From an uncultured Phascolarctobacterium sp. (lineage in GTDB: Bacteria; Bacillota; Negativicutes; Acidaminococcales; Acidaminococcaceae), in NCBI RefSeq assembly GCF_937920985.1, contig NZ_CALDXR010000018.1:1-51463 (forward strand): a DNA stretch of 51,463 nt. Direction: 5' to 3'. Under the pieces are notes generated by a model that saw only the letters and a list, made by a program, of their open reading frames with translations, was not told the DNA's origin and made no database searches. Positions 34,472 to 42,356 of the stretch are shown piece by piece. The translations under genes were made by a program, and so were the position numbers. Within the stretch, counting starts at the first letter, position 1. Every line of letters starts with the position of its first letter.

Positions 34472-35851
34472 TTATTGCTTGTAATTCAGCAGCTTCTGAT
34501 AGCTTTCTTCTACTAACTTATCAAGCGTTTGCTGTGGATTGGCACCGCCGGCAATTTCCTGTAAATATTGCTGATGGGCAGCGCGCAGAATATTTTTGCT
34601 GCCGTATTCCAGATTCTGCTGAATTTCGGCAGCATTGTGCGGCAGATGCAGCTAGGTGCCTTGTTTGTATACCTGCTGCATGCAGGTATACAGCTTGCGA
34701 TATTTGAAGTTATGCACATCTTGCGGATTATTCAGCAGTTTTGGTAGTGCTTCCTTATTGGTTGGCAGGTAGCCTGCCTGCATAGCAAAATTCAAATTGC
34801 TGTTTTCCTGCGCCAGCCATTTTGCAAAAACAACGGCACCAAGATTTTTGCGTTCGTCTGTGCTTTTGATGGCAAATAATCCTACACCGCGCTGCAGCAG
34901 TGTTACTTTGCCGCCACTGAAAACAGGGCAGGGATAATAGTTGGTAACGATAGTTTCACGCGTGTTGTTGGGATTAGTGACGTAATCGCGCATATAAAGA
35001 ATAGCGGCGGTGGAGCCGACGTTGCTGATTAAATCGGCTGTTTTCCAGGCATCGGCCGCATAACCCTTTTCAATGCCAAGACCACCGGCGATAGCAGGCT
35101 CGGCTGCGGCACGGAAGATGCGCTTGAAGTTGGAGCTGGCAAGGTCCGGCTTGCCGTCCTTGATTAACGGGTCGCCCAAGGAAGCCATGCTCGTCAGGTA
35201 ATAGTTATAGAAATCATCCAACTGGCACATGTTTTTGCCGCCGGTCCAGGTATAATACTTGCGGCAGAGCGCAAAAAGCTTGTCATAATCGGCGAAATCA
35301 TCGGTACTGGCACCTGTTGCCGCAGCAAAGCGGTCAAAATATGTCTGGTTTACAAAAAGCAGCTCGGTGGATTTTGCTACCGGCAGCATCAGCAGCTCCT
35401 TATCCTGATAGCCTTCGGCTAAAAATTCCGGCTGGTAAACAGCTAAATCTTCTTTATCAAGGTATTTGTCCCAATGCAGCAGCTTATCGTGCATTGCGGG
35501 GATTACACGCGGATAGGCGGTAAAAAGGTCGGGCAGCGGCACAGCGCCAGGCTCCTGCTTGGCAGAGGCGAATAAAGCTTTGTCGATAACATTAGAGCTG
35601 CTTACGGAAGCAACCTTGACAATGACGCCCTTGGCCTTACCCTCAGAGGCATTGAATTTTTCTATTGTATCATTAAATGGGGAATTGGTCTGGTTGCCGT
35701 AAACGTGCCAGATGGTGAGCGTTACCGGCTTGGCCGGGTCGAGTGATGCCTTGCTGCCGCAACCGCTGTTGAAAGCGGTAACAAGACAGAGCAGTAACAG
35801 CACCAACATACTGTATAAGGAAGCAGAAAATTTTTTTGATACAACGGACAT
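34472..35851 (-). pseudogene. Extracellular solute-binding protein, interrupted by in-frame TAG
   Basis: This is a family 1-like ABC solute-binding protein or lipoprotein. The signal peptide ends in FNSGCGSK, a weak lipobox. VTLTIWHVYGNQTNSPF then opens the typical fold and the middle has GAVVFAKWLAQ. ATG 35851 follows CAGGAGG. The frame meets TAG at 34654-34652 after YKQGT but stays open for 59 more codons, ending in LLNYKQ and TAA at 34472. Such proteins usually end with this helical part (KLVEESYQKLLNY), so the TAG truncates the protein by about 13%. No ABC permease lies nearby; the partner is the LuxR-type sensor. Confidence 0.8.
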
Positions 35852-35917
35852 GAAAAAACCTCCTGAAAGAGTATTTTTAGAGAAAAAAGGTAAAAAATAA
35901 GGAAAATTTACCCTTAT

Positions 35918-35972
35918 CCTACCCGAAATCGCCATTTGGTGTAGTGACGAAATGCAATTTTTATATTAAACT
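35918..35972 (+). promoter_or_regulatory. Palindrome-promoter site 9 of 9 (ydjI-like gene)
   Basis: CCTACCCGAA, N8, TTGGTGTAGT, G at 35918-35946, the most degenerate right arm; 20 bp; TAAACT (35967-35972). The geometry fits only the plus strand, so it points to the 36218 gene through a leader of about 240 nt, although the element also lies 67 bp upstream of the solute-binding protein start. A second -10-like TATAAT lies near 36175. Confidence 0.65.
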
Positions 35973-36217
35973 TAAGGCAAGGAAGCGGAAAACAGCTTAC
36001 CTGCACAGATAATTTGCAAAGATTGTCTAACAATTAGTTTATCACAAATCAAAGTATTAGTGAATAGTTTTTTACTACAGATAAGGATAAGATAAATATT
36101 TTACAATTTCTTGGCTGATAAGTGTACAGCTGTTTTATTCAAAGTCCTGTTAATATTAAGCGGGATTTGATAAAATATAATTGTTAATTTTTTAGTGATA
36201 CAAAAGGAGGTTGTATT

Positions 36218-37732
36218 ATGGGTTTAATTAAAGCGGCAATGGGCGCTGTAGGCGGCGTACTGGGCGACCAATGGAAAGAGTTTTTCTATTGCGAAAGCAT
36301 GCCTCCCGAGGTTCTGGTAACCAAGGGTATGAAGCGTACGTCCAGCCAAGGACGCAGCTCCAACACTTCTGCAGAAGACAACATCATCAGTAATGGCAGC
36401 GTTGTTGCTGTCAACGAAGGTCAGTGCATGATTATCGTTGAGCAGGGCAAGGTTGTAGATATGTGCAACGAGCCCGGCGAATATGTATACGATACATCTA
36501 CTGAACCATCTATCTTTACCGGTGATCTGAAGGATAATGTTAAGGCTATTTTCGGTCAGATCGGTAAACGTTTCACCTTCGGCGGTGACCCTGGCAAGGA
36601 CCAGCGCGTATATTACTTCAATATGAAGGAAATTTACGGCAACAAGTTTGGCACCGCTCAGCCGATTCCTGTACGCCTGATTGACAACAACTTAGGCATT
36701 GATTGGGAAGTTGGTATCCGTTGCTTCGGTGAATACAGCTATAAGATTACTAATCCGCTGCTGTTCTACACCAATGTATGCTCCAATATCACTGACGAAT
36801 ATCGTCGTGACCAGATTGACAGCCAGATGAAGAGCGAGCTCATGATGAGCCTGGGCGTTGCCCTCGGCACGCTCACTGAAAACGGTATGCGTTACAGCGC
36901 ACTGCCGCGTCATGGCAAAGAAATCGCTAACGCTTTGAACGAAGATTTGAGCGACCAATGGCGTGACCGCCGCGGTGTAGAGGTTTATTCCTTCGCACTG
37001 GCAAGCGTAACCATGTCTGAGGAAGATGCTCAACGTCTGAAAGATATCCAGATGCTCAGCAATCCGAACCGTGCAGCAGCAGCTATGGCTGGCGCTACTG
37101 CAGACGCTATGCGTATTGCAGCTGGCAATGAAGGCGGCATGGGTGCAATGGGCGGCTTTGTTGGCATGAATATGGCCGGAATGGCCGGTGGCGCAAATGT
37201 GGCTGGCTTGTTTGCCCAAGGACAACAGCAGCAGATGTATGCTCAGCAGAATCCTTACGGACAACAGCCTCCTTACGGACAACCGCCTTATCCGCAACAG
37301 CCGCAACCTCCTACTCCGCCGCCGGCCGCCCCTGCCGCCCCTGCGGCAGCAGCACCGGCAGCAGATGCCTGGACCTGCAGCTGTGGCACTACCAACACCG
37401 GTAAGTTCTGCGCTAACTGCGGCGGCAAGAAGCCTGAGCCGAAACCGGCAGAGGGCAGCTGGACCTGCAGCTGCGGCACTACCAATACTGGTAAGTTCTG
37501 CGCTAACTGCGGCAACAAGAAGCCGGAAGACAAACCGGCAGAGGATGGCTGGACCTGCAGCTGCGGCGCTGTAAACAAAGGCAAGTTCTGCGCTGAATGC
37601 GGCAGCAAGAAGCCTGAGGGAGCACCGCTGTTCAAGTGCGATAAGTGTGGCTGGGAGCCGCCAGATCCGCACCATCCGCCTAAGTTCTGCCCTGAGTGCG
37701 GCGATGTTTTCGACGATAACGACAAACAATAA
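36218..37732 (+). CDS. ydjI: SPFH-domain protein with C-terminal zinc ribbons (YdjI-like)
   Basis: The 504-aa protein has an N-terminal SPFH/virion-core-like domain (MGLIKAAMGAVGGVLGDQWK, EPGEYVYDT, PLLFYTNVCSNI, DQWRDRRGVEVYSF), a Gln/Pro-rich linker (about 330-380), then three near-identical ribbons W-T-C-S-C-G ... G-K-F-C-x-x-C-G and a fourth, FKCDKCGW ... KFCPECG. Bacillus YdjI is a soluble SPFH protein that joins the PspA (YdjF) membrane-stress complex. Here the ydjG- and ydjH-like genes follow but no pspA is seen. ATG 36218 follows AAGGAGG. Confidence 0.88.
   Translation: MGLIKAAMGAVGGVLGDQWKEFFYCESMPPEVLVTKGMKRTSSQGRSSNTSAEDNIISNGSVVAVNEGQCMIIVEQGKVVDMCNEPGEYVYDTSTEPSIFTGDLKDNVKAIFGQIGKRFTFGGDPGKDQRVYYFNMKEIYGNKFGTAQPIPVRLIDNNLGIDWEVGIRCFGEYSYKITNPLLFYTNVCSNITDEYRRDQIDSQMKSELMMSLGVALGTLTENGMRYSALPRHGKEIANALNEDLSDQWRDRRGVEVYSFALASVTMSEEDAQRLKDIQMLSNPNRAAAAMAGATADAMRIAAGNEGGMGAMGGFVGMNMAGMAGGANVAGLFAQGQQQQMYAQQNPYGQQPPYGQPPYPQQPQPPTPPPAAPAAPAAAAPAADAWTCSCGTTNTGKFCANCGGKKPEPKPAEGSWTCSCGTTNTGKFCANCGNKKPEDKPAEDGWTCSCGAVNKGKFCAECGSKKPEGAPLFKCDKCGWEPPDPHHPPKFCPECGDVFDDNDKQ
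37369..37620 (+). repeat. Tandem coding repeats for zinc ribbons
   Basis: Three units of roughly 90 bp each start with TGGACCTGCAGCTG and contain AAGTTCTGCGC. They encode the successive CxC ... CxxC ribbons of the SPFH protein. High DNA identity suggests recent internal duplication. Confidence 0.85.
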
Positions 37733-37787
37733 CCTCATATATTAACAGCTTGCGTCAGATGCGAATGCAAGCATGATGTATGCTCCT

Positions 37788-38142
37788 ATGCTGCCCCCTT
37801 TCGCCTCACTGCGTTCAGCACCTTCCCCAGGGGGAAGGCAAGAATGTTAGCAAAAAACAATGGGTGAATCGAAGGCCTTAGAGAGCAATTAACATATCGT
37901 GTAAGGAATAGCAATTTTAGCAAATAAGTGTCCGGAACCATAGAAGCGAGGGGACGTAACATACTGTTACTATCTGACAAATTTTACCGAAGCTTCGTCC
38001 TGGTTCCACACGAAATTTGCGTTGTGCCCTTTGGGCACCGGAAAATTGCTTCTGACTGGAACGATATTTAATTGCGATGCACAACCACCTTTAATGAGGG
38101 GAAGGCAAGCTACCCAAATAGGCGACAGAAGGGGGAGCGGGA
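37788..38142. repeat. MITE-like element between the ydjI- and ydjG-like genes
   Basis: The 446-nt gap holds an element of about 355 bp with imperfect inverted ends: CTGCCCCCTTTCGCC at the left and GGCGACAGAAGGGGGAGC at the right. GGGGAAGGCAAG-type blocks occur near both ends. The left end matches the CCCCCTTCCGCCTCACTACG family seen at 17000 and 21385. No gene is seen inside. Confidence 0.6.
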
Positions 38143-38183
38143 GCACTTAAATTTGCATAACTATATTTTAACGAGGTGATATT

Positions 38184-39287
38184 ATGGCTGAAACCTCTGT
38201 AGGCTATAAGTGCCCTAACTGCAGCGCGCCGCTGACGTTTTTGCCCGGTCATGATAAGGTGACCTGCGAATACTGCGGTACCGAGCTGGAAGTTAAGACT
38301 ATAGAAGAAATGTATGCCGCCAAGGAAGCCGCTGCTGCTAAAGCGCAGGCTGCCAAGGAGGCTAAGTGGGATACCTCTGCTGCCGGCAGCGAATGGGAAG
38401 CTGACGAAGCGGAGCAGATGAAGGCCTTTACCTGCTCCAGCTGCGGTGCGCAGATTGTGAGCGACGGCAACACCATGGCAACAGAATGCTGCTACTGCGG
38501 CAGCCCGACCATGCTGCCGAGCCGTTTCGAAGGTATGCTGAAGCCGGACTTCATCATTCCCTTCAAGAAAACCAAAGAGGAAGCTGTTGCTGCCCTCAAA
38601 GAATTCTACAAGGGAAGAACCCTGCTGCCTAACTCCTTTACAGCCAACAATCGTGTGGAGGATATTCAGGCAATGTATGTACCGTTCTGGCTGTTTGACT
38701 CCAAGGTTAGCGCCAGCGGCAGCTATCAGGGTGCCAGCGACAGTGTTTATGAAACCGATGATGAAGTTGTTACAACTACCGTTGTGTATAACTGCGAACG
38801 TGAAGGCACCATGTCCTTTGAGCGCATCCCTGTAGATGGCAGCGAGAAGATGGACGATACCTTTATGGAAAGCATCGAGCCGTTCGATTACAAAGAAATG
38901 GTTCCCTTCAGCACCGCTTATCTGACAGGCTTTTTGGCAGATAAGTATGATGTGGATGCCGAGGCTGCTGTAGCACGTGCGGATGCACGCGTTGTCAAAA
39001 GTGCCGAGGGTTGCCTGGCAGATACCGTTACAGGCTATACCCGTGTAACCAGCAACGGTGACTGCGCAGTTATCAAGGATGAAAATGCCGTGCATTATGC
39101 AATGGTGCCGGTATGGATTCTGTCCACACGCTTTGAAGGTAAGCCCTATACCTTTATGATGAACGGTCAGACGGGTAAGGTTGTCGGCAGTCTGCCGATT
39201 GACTATGGCAAGCTGCGTAATTACACTGCCCTGACCTTTATTATTGTAACAATTATCAGCTACTTCATTGTGAAGTTCATGTTATAA
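38184..39287 (+). CDS. ydjG: Zinc-ribbon protein with a C-terminal membrane anchor (YdjG-like)
   Basis: The 367-aa protein has a TFIIB-like ribbon at the N-terminus (CPNC at about 10, CEYC at about 31), an Ala/Lys-rich helix, a second ribbon (CSSC ... CCYCG, about 84-106), a large beta-rich domain with YVPFWLFDSKV and VPVWILSTRFEGKPYTFM, and one transmembrane helix at the C-terminus (FIIVTIISYFIVKFML). In Bacillus, YdjG and YdjH form the membrane platform that recruits YdjI and PspA. It is followed after 12 nt by the TPM-domain gene. Confidence 0.85.
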   Translation: MAETSVGYKCPNCSAPLTFLPGHDKVTCEYCGTELEVKTIEEMYAAKEAAAAKAQAAKEAKWDTSAAGSEWEADEAEQMKAFTCSSCGAQIVSDGNTMATECCYCGSPTMLPSRFEGMLKPDFIIPFKKTKEEAVAALKEFYKGRTLLPNSFTANNRVEDIQAMYVPFWLFDSKVSASGSYQGASDSVYETDDEVVTTTVVYNCEREGTMSFERIPVDGSEKMDDTFMESIEPFDYKEMVPFSTAYLTGFLADKYDVDAEAAVARADARVVKSAEGCLADTVTGYTRVTSNGDCAVIKDENAVHYAMVPVWILSTRFEGKPYTFMMNGQTGKVVGSLPIDYGKLRNYTALTFIIVTIISYFIVKFML

Positions 39288-39299
39288 GGAGGTGCCGGA

Positions 39300-40079
39300 A
39301 TGAGAAAGTTATTTGCAATCTTAACCATGCTGGCAGCCCTTATGTTAGCCAGTGTAACAGCCTTTGCTGCACCCAGCCTGGTGGATAACGCCAAGGTTCT
39401 TACGCCGCAGCAGCGTCAGGAGGTTCTGGCAGAGCTGCACAAGCAGGAGCAGGCGCATAATGTGCGCATTGCTGTTGTAACTATGAAGACTATTGGCGGT
39501 GCCGTTCCCGGTGAATATGCCAATAAGCTGCTCGATGATGTTTATAATGACGGTCAAAAGGGCAATATGGTATTGCTGCAGGTTACCAACACCCGTAAAT
39601 GGTACATTGCTACCGATAAACAGCTGAAGCAGGTTATCGTTGGCAATGAAGGCATTGAGTATATGAGCAAGCCGATGGTTGCTCAGTTCAAGAAAAATGA
39701 TTATGCCCAAGGTTACATCACCTATGCTCAAAAAGCAGGCGAGCTCCTTGAGTATTACGAAAAGGAAGGCGAGCCGTGGGATCCTGATGCAGGCTTCAAC
39801 TGGTTTGCTTTAGTAATTGCTGCCGGTATCGGCGGTGCTGCTGCCTATGGCTGGCGTGCACTCCTGATTCAGGGTATGAGCAACGTGCGTGAGGCTGTCG
39901 AAGCAAATGCTTATCTGGATAAGCAAACCTTTGCGCTGACGCACAGCAATGATACTTATCTGTACACCAACATTTCTGCTGTTCCGAAGTCTAAATCCAG
40001 CGGCGGCAGCAGTGATGATGGTTCTGTAAGCGAAAGCTCTGCTGATGATAATCATGGCGGCGGCGGTGGCAGCTACTGA
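39300..40079 (+). CDS. ydjH: TPM-domain membrane protein (YdjH-like)
   Basis: The 259-aa protein has a signal peptide (cleavage near AFA-APS), an extracytoplasmic TPM domain (VDNAKVLTPQQRQEVLAEL, VLLQVTNTRKWYIATDKQL, YITYAQKAGELLEYYEKEG), one transmembrane helix (about 168-190) and a Ser/Gly-rich cytoplasmic tail ending GGGGGSY. The match to the YdjH/YgcG class is good. It partners the preceding zinc-ribbon protein. ATG 39300 follows AAGGAGGTG. Confidence 0.87.
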   Translation: MRKLFAILTMLAALMLASVTAFAAPSLVDNAKVLTPQQRQEVLAELHKQEQAHNVRIAVVTMKTIGGAVPGEYANKLLDDVYNDGQKGNMVLLQVTNTRKWYIATDKQLKQVIVGNEGIEYMSKPMVAQFKKNDYAQGYITYAQKAGELLEYYEKEGEPWDPDAGFNWFALVIAAGIGGAAAYGWRALLIQGMSNVREAVEANAYLDKQTFALTHSNDTYLYTNISAVPKSKSSGGSSDDGSVSESSADDNHGGGGGSY

Positions 40080-40103
40080 TATTATAATGAGCTGATACTT
40101 TTT

Positions 40104-40136
40104 GCGGCTGCGATTGTTTATCGCGGCCGCTTTTTT
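40104..40136 (+). terminator. Terminator of the ydj-like genes
   Basis: GCGGCTGCGA/TCGCGGCCGC stem followed by T6. Confidence 0.85.
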
Positions 40137-40150
40137 AGCAGGAGGTTATT

Positions 40151-40453
40151 ATGCGCAGAACGACTATCAATTCAGGCTTTTTCATCTGCTTTATTGCCAA
40201 CCTGATAGTGAACTGGGAATGGGGGTTTATTGCGGTGCTACTCTGGGGCTTTAGCTACTGGTTCAATCTTTCGTGGTACCCTGCGGCGGCTATGGCTGTT
40301 TTGTGGCTCCTGATGGGCTTTTCTCTGACCTGGATGATTATTTGGGGCTCGTCGGCGCGTGATAATTACCGTCCCAATCAGCAGCTGAAAAATATCAATC
40401 CCTATTCATCTAAGAATGAGGATGTACTGCCTAAGAACAAAAAAGCAAATTAG
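40151..40453 (+). CDS. Small two-helix membrane protein
   Basis: The 100-aa protein has two Trp-rich hydrophobic segments (about 8-35 and 44-67) and a polar C-terminal tail ending in KNKKAN. It resembles general 2TM proteins in topology, but no family is recognised. The start ATG 40151 lies behind AGGAGG, right after the terminator at 40136, so it either has readthrough expression or a hidden promoter. Confidence 0.65.
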   Translation: MRRTTINSGFFICFIANLIVNWEWGFIAVLLWGFSYWFNLSWYPAAAMAVLWLLMGFSLTWMIIWGSSARDNYRPNQQLKNINPYSSKNEDVLPKNKKAN

Positions 40454-40488
40454 CTTCAGCAGCTTGGCTGTTGAAACAGTGATGCACA

Positions 40489-40543
40489 AAAAAAGCCGCG
40501 GCTGCAGCAGGTTTTCGACCTGCTGCGTAAGCCGCGGCGTTTT
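40489..40543. terminator. Large bidirectional terminator
   Basis: GCCGCGGC and CAGCAGGT with their complements form a stem of about 17 bp around TTTCG, with A/T-runs at both ends. It separates the plus-strand small membrane gene from znuA. Confidence 0.92.
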
Positions 40544-40587
40544 GCTGTGCGTAGATAATTTTGTTTGCTGCTAAGATGGCAGCCTTT

Positions 40588-41499
40588 TTATTTTTTCAAG
40601 CTTTGGTAAATAGCGTCTAGGTTTTCTTCCATGCGGGTAAGATAGGTTTTCTCGCCGTTGCTGCATTCAATAGTATATATTTCCTGCGTAGTGGCACCAA
40701 CCTCGCGCGCCAGTGTTTCTGATATTTTGGGGCTTACCGCTTCTTCTACGAAGATAGTTTTTACATTGTGCTCCTTGCAGTAGGCTGTCAGCTTGGCCAG
40801 GTTTTGCGCGCTTGGTTCGCCGCTGGCAAAAACATCCTCGATGCTTTGCTGCTGCAGGCCGAAGTCACGGCACAGATAAGCAAAGGCAGCATGGCCGGTG
40901 ACAAAGTTTTTTTGCTCCAGTTTGGCAAATTTTTTCTGGTAGGTAACAAGCAGCGCTTGGAGCTTTTTGTTGTATTCTGCGGCATTCTTGCGGTAGAAAT
41001 CGGCATTAGCCTTATCTGCAGCAGCCAGTGCTTCGGCAATATTCTTTACCTCGGTCTGCGCGCAGCTCAGGCTCAGCCAGGTGTGCGGGTCATACTGGCC
41101 GTGTGCTCTGATTTCGTCAGCCTCTGTAAGACTGATGCGGTCGGTGCCCCTGGCTGCTTCTACAATGACGAGCTTGGGATTGGCGGCGGCTTGCGTTGCC
41201 TGCTCCACCCAACGCTCCATGCCGGTGCTGTTGTAAATTAAGATGTCTGCTTTGCTCAGCGCCTGCATAGTTTTAGTAGTAGGCTGAAAATCATGCGGCT
41301 CTGTGCCGTCGGGAATTAGGGAAGTTATATGAATTTTATCCTGACCTACGGCCTGAGTAAATTCTTTCATAGCATTAAAGGTTACTACAACCCGCAGCTT
41401 ATGGTCCGCAGCAGGTGCAGGCTCCTTGCTGCCACAGCCTGCCAGCAGACTGCAGAGCAGCAGTGTGCAAATACAAAAAATAATACTGAGCTTTTTCAT
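40588..41499 (-). CDS. znuA: Zinc ABC transporter substrate-binding lipoprotein
   Basis: The 303-aa cluster A-I metal-binding protein has lipobox LAGC (Cys22). The metal ligands are visible: His in GTEPHDFQP, His in YDPHTWLSL, His in FVTGHAAFAYL and an acidic residue in IFVEEAVSPK. There is no His-rich loop. It delivers Zn (less likely Mn) to ZnuBC, encoded divergently. The intergenic region has two Zur-like boxes, so repression by zinc is expected. Confidence 0.93.
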   Translation of the reverse strand: MKKLSIIFCICTLLLCSLLAGCGSKEPAPAADHKLRVVVTFNAMKEFTQAVGQDKIHITSLIPDGTEPHDFQPTTKTMQALSKADILIYNSTGMERWVEQATQAAANPKLVIVEAARGTDRISLTEADEIRAHGQYDPHTWLSLSCAQTEVKNIAEALAAADKANADFYRKNAAEYNKKLQALLVTYQKKFAKLEQKNFVTGHAAFAYLCRDFGLQQQSIEDVFASGEPSAQNLAKLTAYCKEHNVKTIFVEEAVSPKISETLAREVGATTQEIYTIECSNGEKTYLTRMEENLDAIYQSLKK

Positions 41500-41531
41500 A
41501 GGCTCTCCTCCTCATTTAAGCACAAATAAAC

Positions 41532-41552
41532 GCAAATGATTTGCATATTATA
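41532..41552 (-). promoter_or_regulatory. Zur-like box and -10 element of znuA
   Basis: The palindrome GCAAATGATTTGC (41532-41544) lies next to the minus-strand -10 TATAAT (41552-41547), where a bound repressor would block znuA. Confidence 0.78.
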
Positions 41553-41595
41553 ACGAATTTTATCATAACACCCGTGAACTTTCTTGTCAAGCTAA

Positions 41596-41635
41596 ATGCA
41601 AATGACTTGCATATTTGCCGAGCGAGGTCTATAAT
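41596..41635 (+). promoter_or_regulatory. Zur-like box and promoter of znuCB-zur
   Basis: ATGCAAATGACTTGCAT (41596-41612) overlaps the -35 TTGCAT (41607-41612), which is followed by 17 bp and TATAAT (41630-41635). It matches the box before znuA. Confidence 0.82.
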
Positions 41636-41690
41636 ATTTACTGCAACAAAAAGGCAGCGCAGGCTGCCGTGAGTAAATGAAGGAGCCACT

Positions 41691-42356
41691 ATGATAGAAC
41701 TGAAGCATATAGAATTTGCCTATGAATCCGGCAGCGAGCTGCTGCGCGATATCAATATGCAGGTAAATGACGGCGAATATATTGCCATTGTCGGCGAAAA
41801 CGGCAGCGGCAAAAGTACGCTGGTCAAGCTGCTCTTGGGATTGTTGGAGCCGTCAAAAGGTGAATTGAAGAATACTTTTAGCAGCATCGGCTACGTGCCG
41901 CAGCGCTTTGAAACTCTCAACAGCCAGTTTCCGATAACTGTTTATGAGGTAATGGAATATTATCGCAGAGTATTAAAGGTAACGGACAAACAGGCAGTGC
42001 GCCGCTGCCTGGAGCAGATGCATGTTTATGACCTGCGTGACCGTTTAATCGGCACGCTGAGCGGCGGCCAGTGCCAAAAGGTGCTGATTGCCAGAGCGTT
42101 GCTGGGCAGCCCGCAGCTGTTGATTTTTGATGAGCCTTCTACCGGCATTGATGTCAAGAGCCAGCAGGAGCTGTACAAATTTATGCAGGAGCTGCATGAG
42201 CAGGGTATTACCATTATCACGGTAGAGCATAACCTGAAATTTGCGGCGCGTAATGCCGATAAAATGTATCATGTCATGAACGGTCATGGTCATTTCTGCA
42301 ATCCGCAGGAATATGTGCAGGAATATATGCATGATAATGTAGGAGGTGCGGAATAA
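41691..42356 (+). CDS. znuC: Zinc ABC transporter ATP-binding protein
   Basis: The 221-aa ABC ATPase shows Walker A GENGSGKST, the Q-loop in YVPQRF, signature LSGGQCQK, Walker B LLIFDEPSTG and the switch His in TVEHNL. It energises ZnuB. The stop overlaps the znuB start (TAATG). The operon order is znuC-znuB-zur. Confidence 0.95.
   Translation: MIELKHIEFAYESGSELLRDINMQVNDGEYIAIVGENGSGKSTLVKLLLGLLEPSKGELKNTFSSIGYVPQRFETLNSQFPITVYEVMEYYRRVLKVTDKQAVRRCLEQMHVYDLRDRLIGTLSGGQCQKVLIARALLGSPQLLIFDEPSTGIDVKSQQELYKFMQELHEQGITIITVEHNLKFAARNADKMYHVMNGHGHFCNPQEYVQEYMHDNVGGAE

Noticed and set aside
27390..34654. The two TAG codons as pyrrolysine or a reassigned amber code
   Set aside because: Other genes in the window end normally with TAG (for example 3602-4126, 25496-25969 and zur), and the affected proteins are not of types known to use pyrrolysine.
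35918..35946. Palindrome site 9 as promoter of the minus-strand solute-binding protein
   Set aside because: In that orientation no -10 hexamer lies at 20 bp, whereas on the plus strand TAAACT does.
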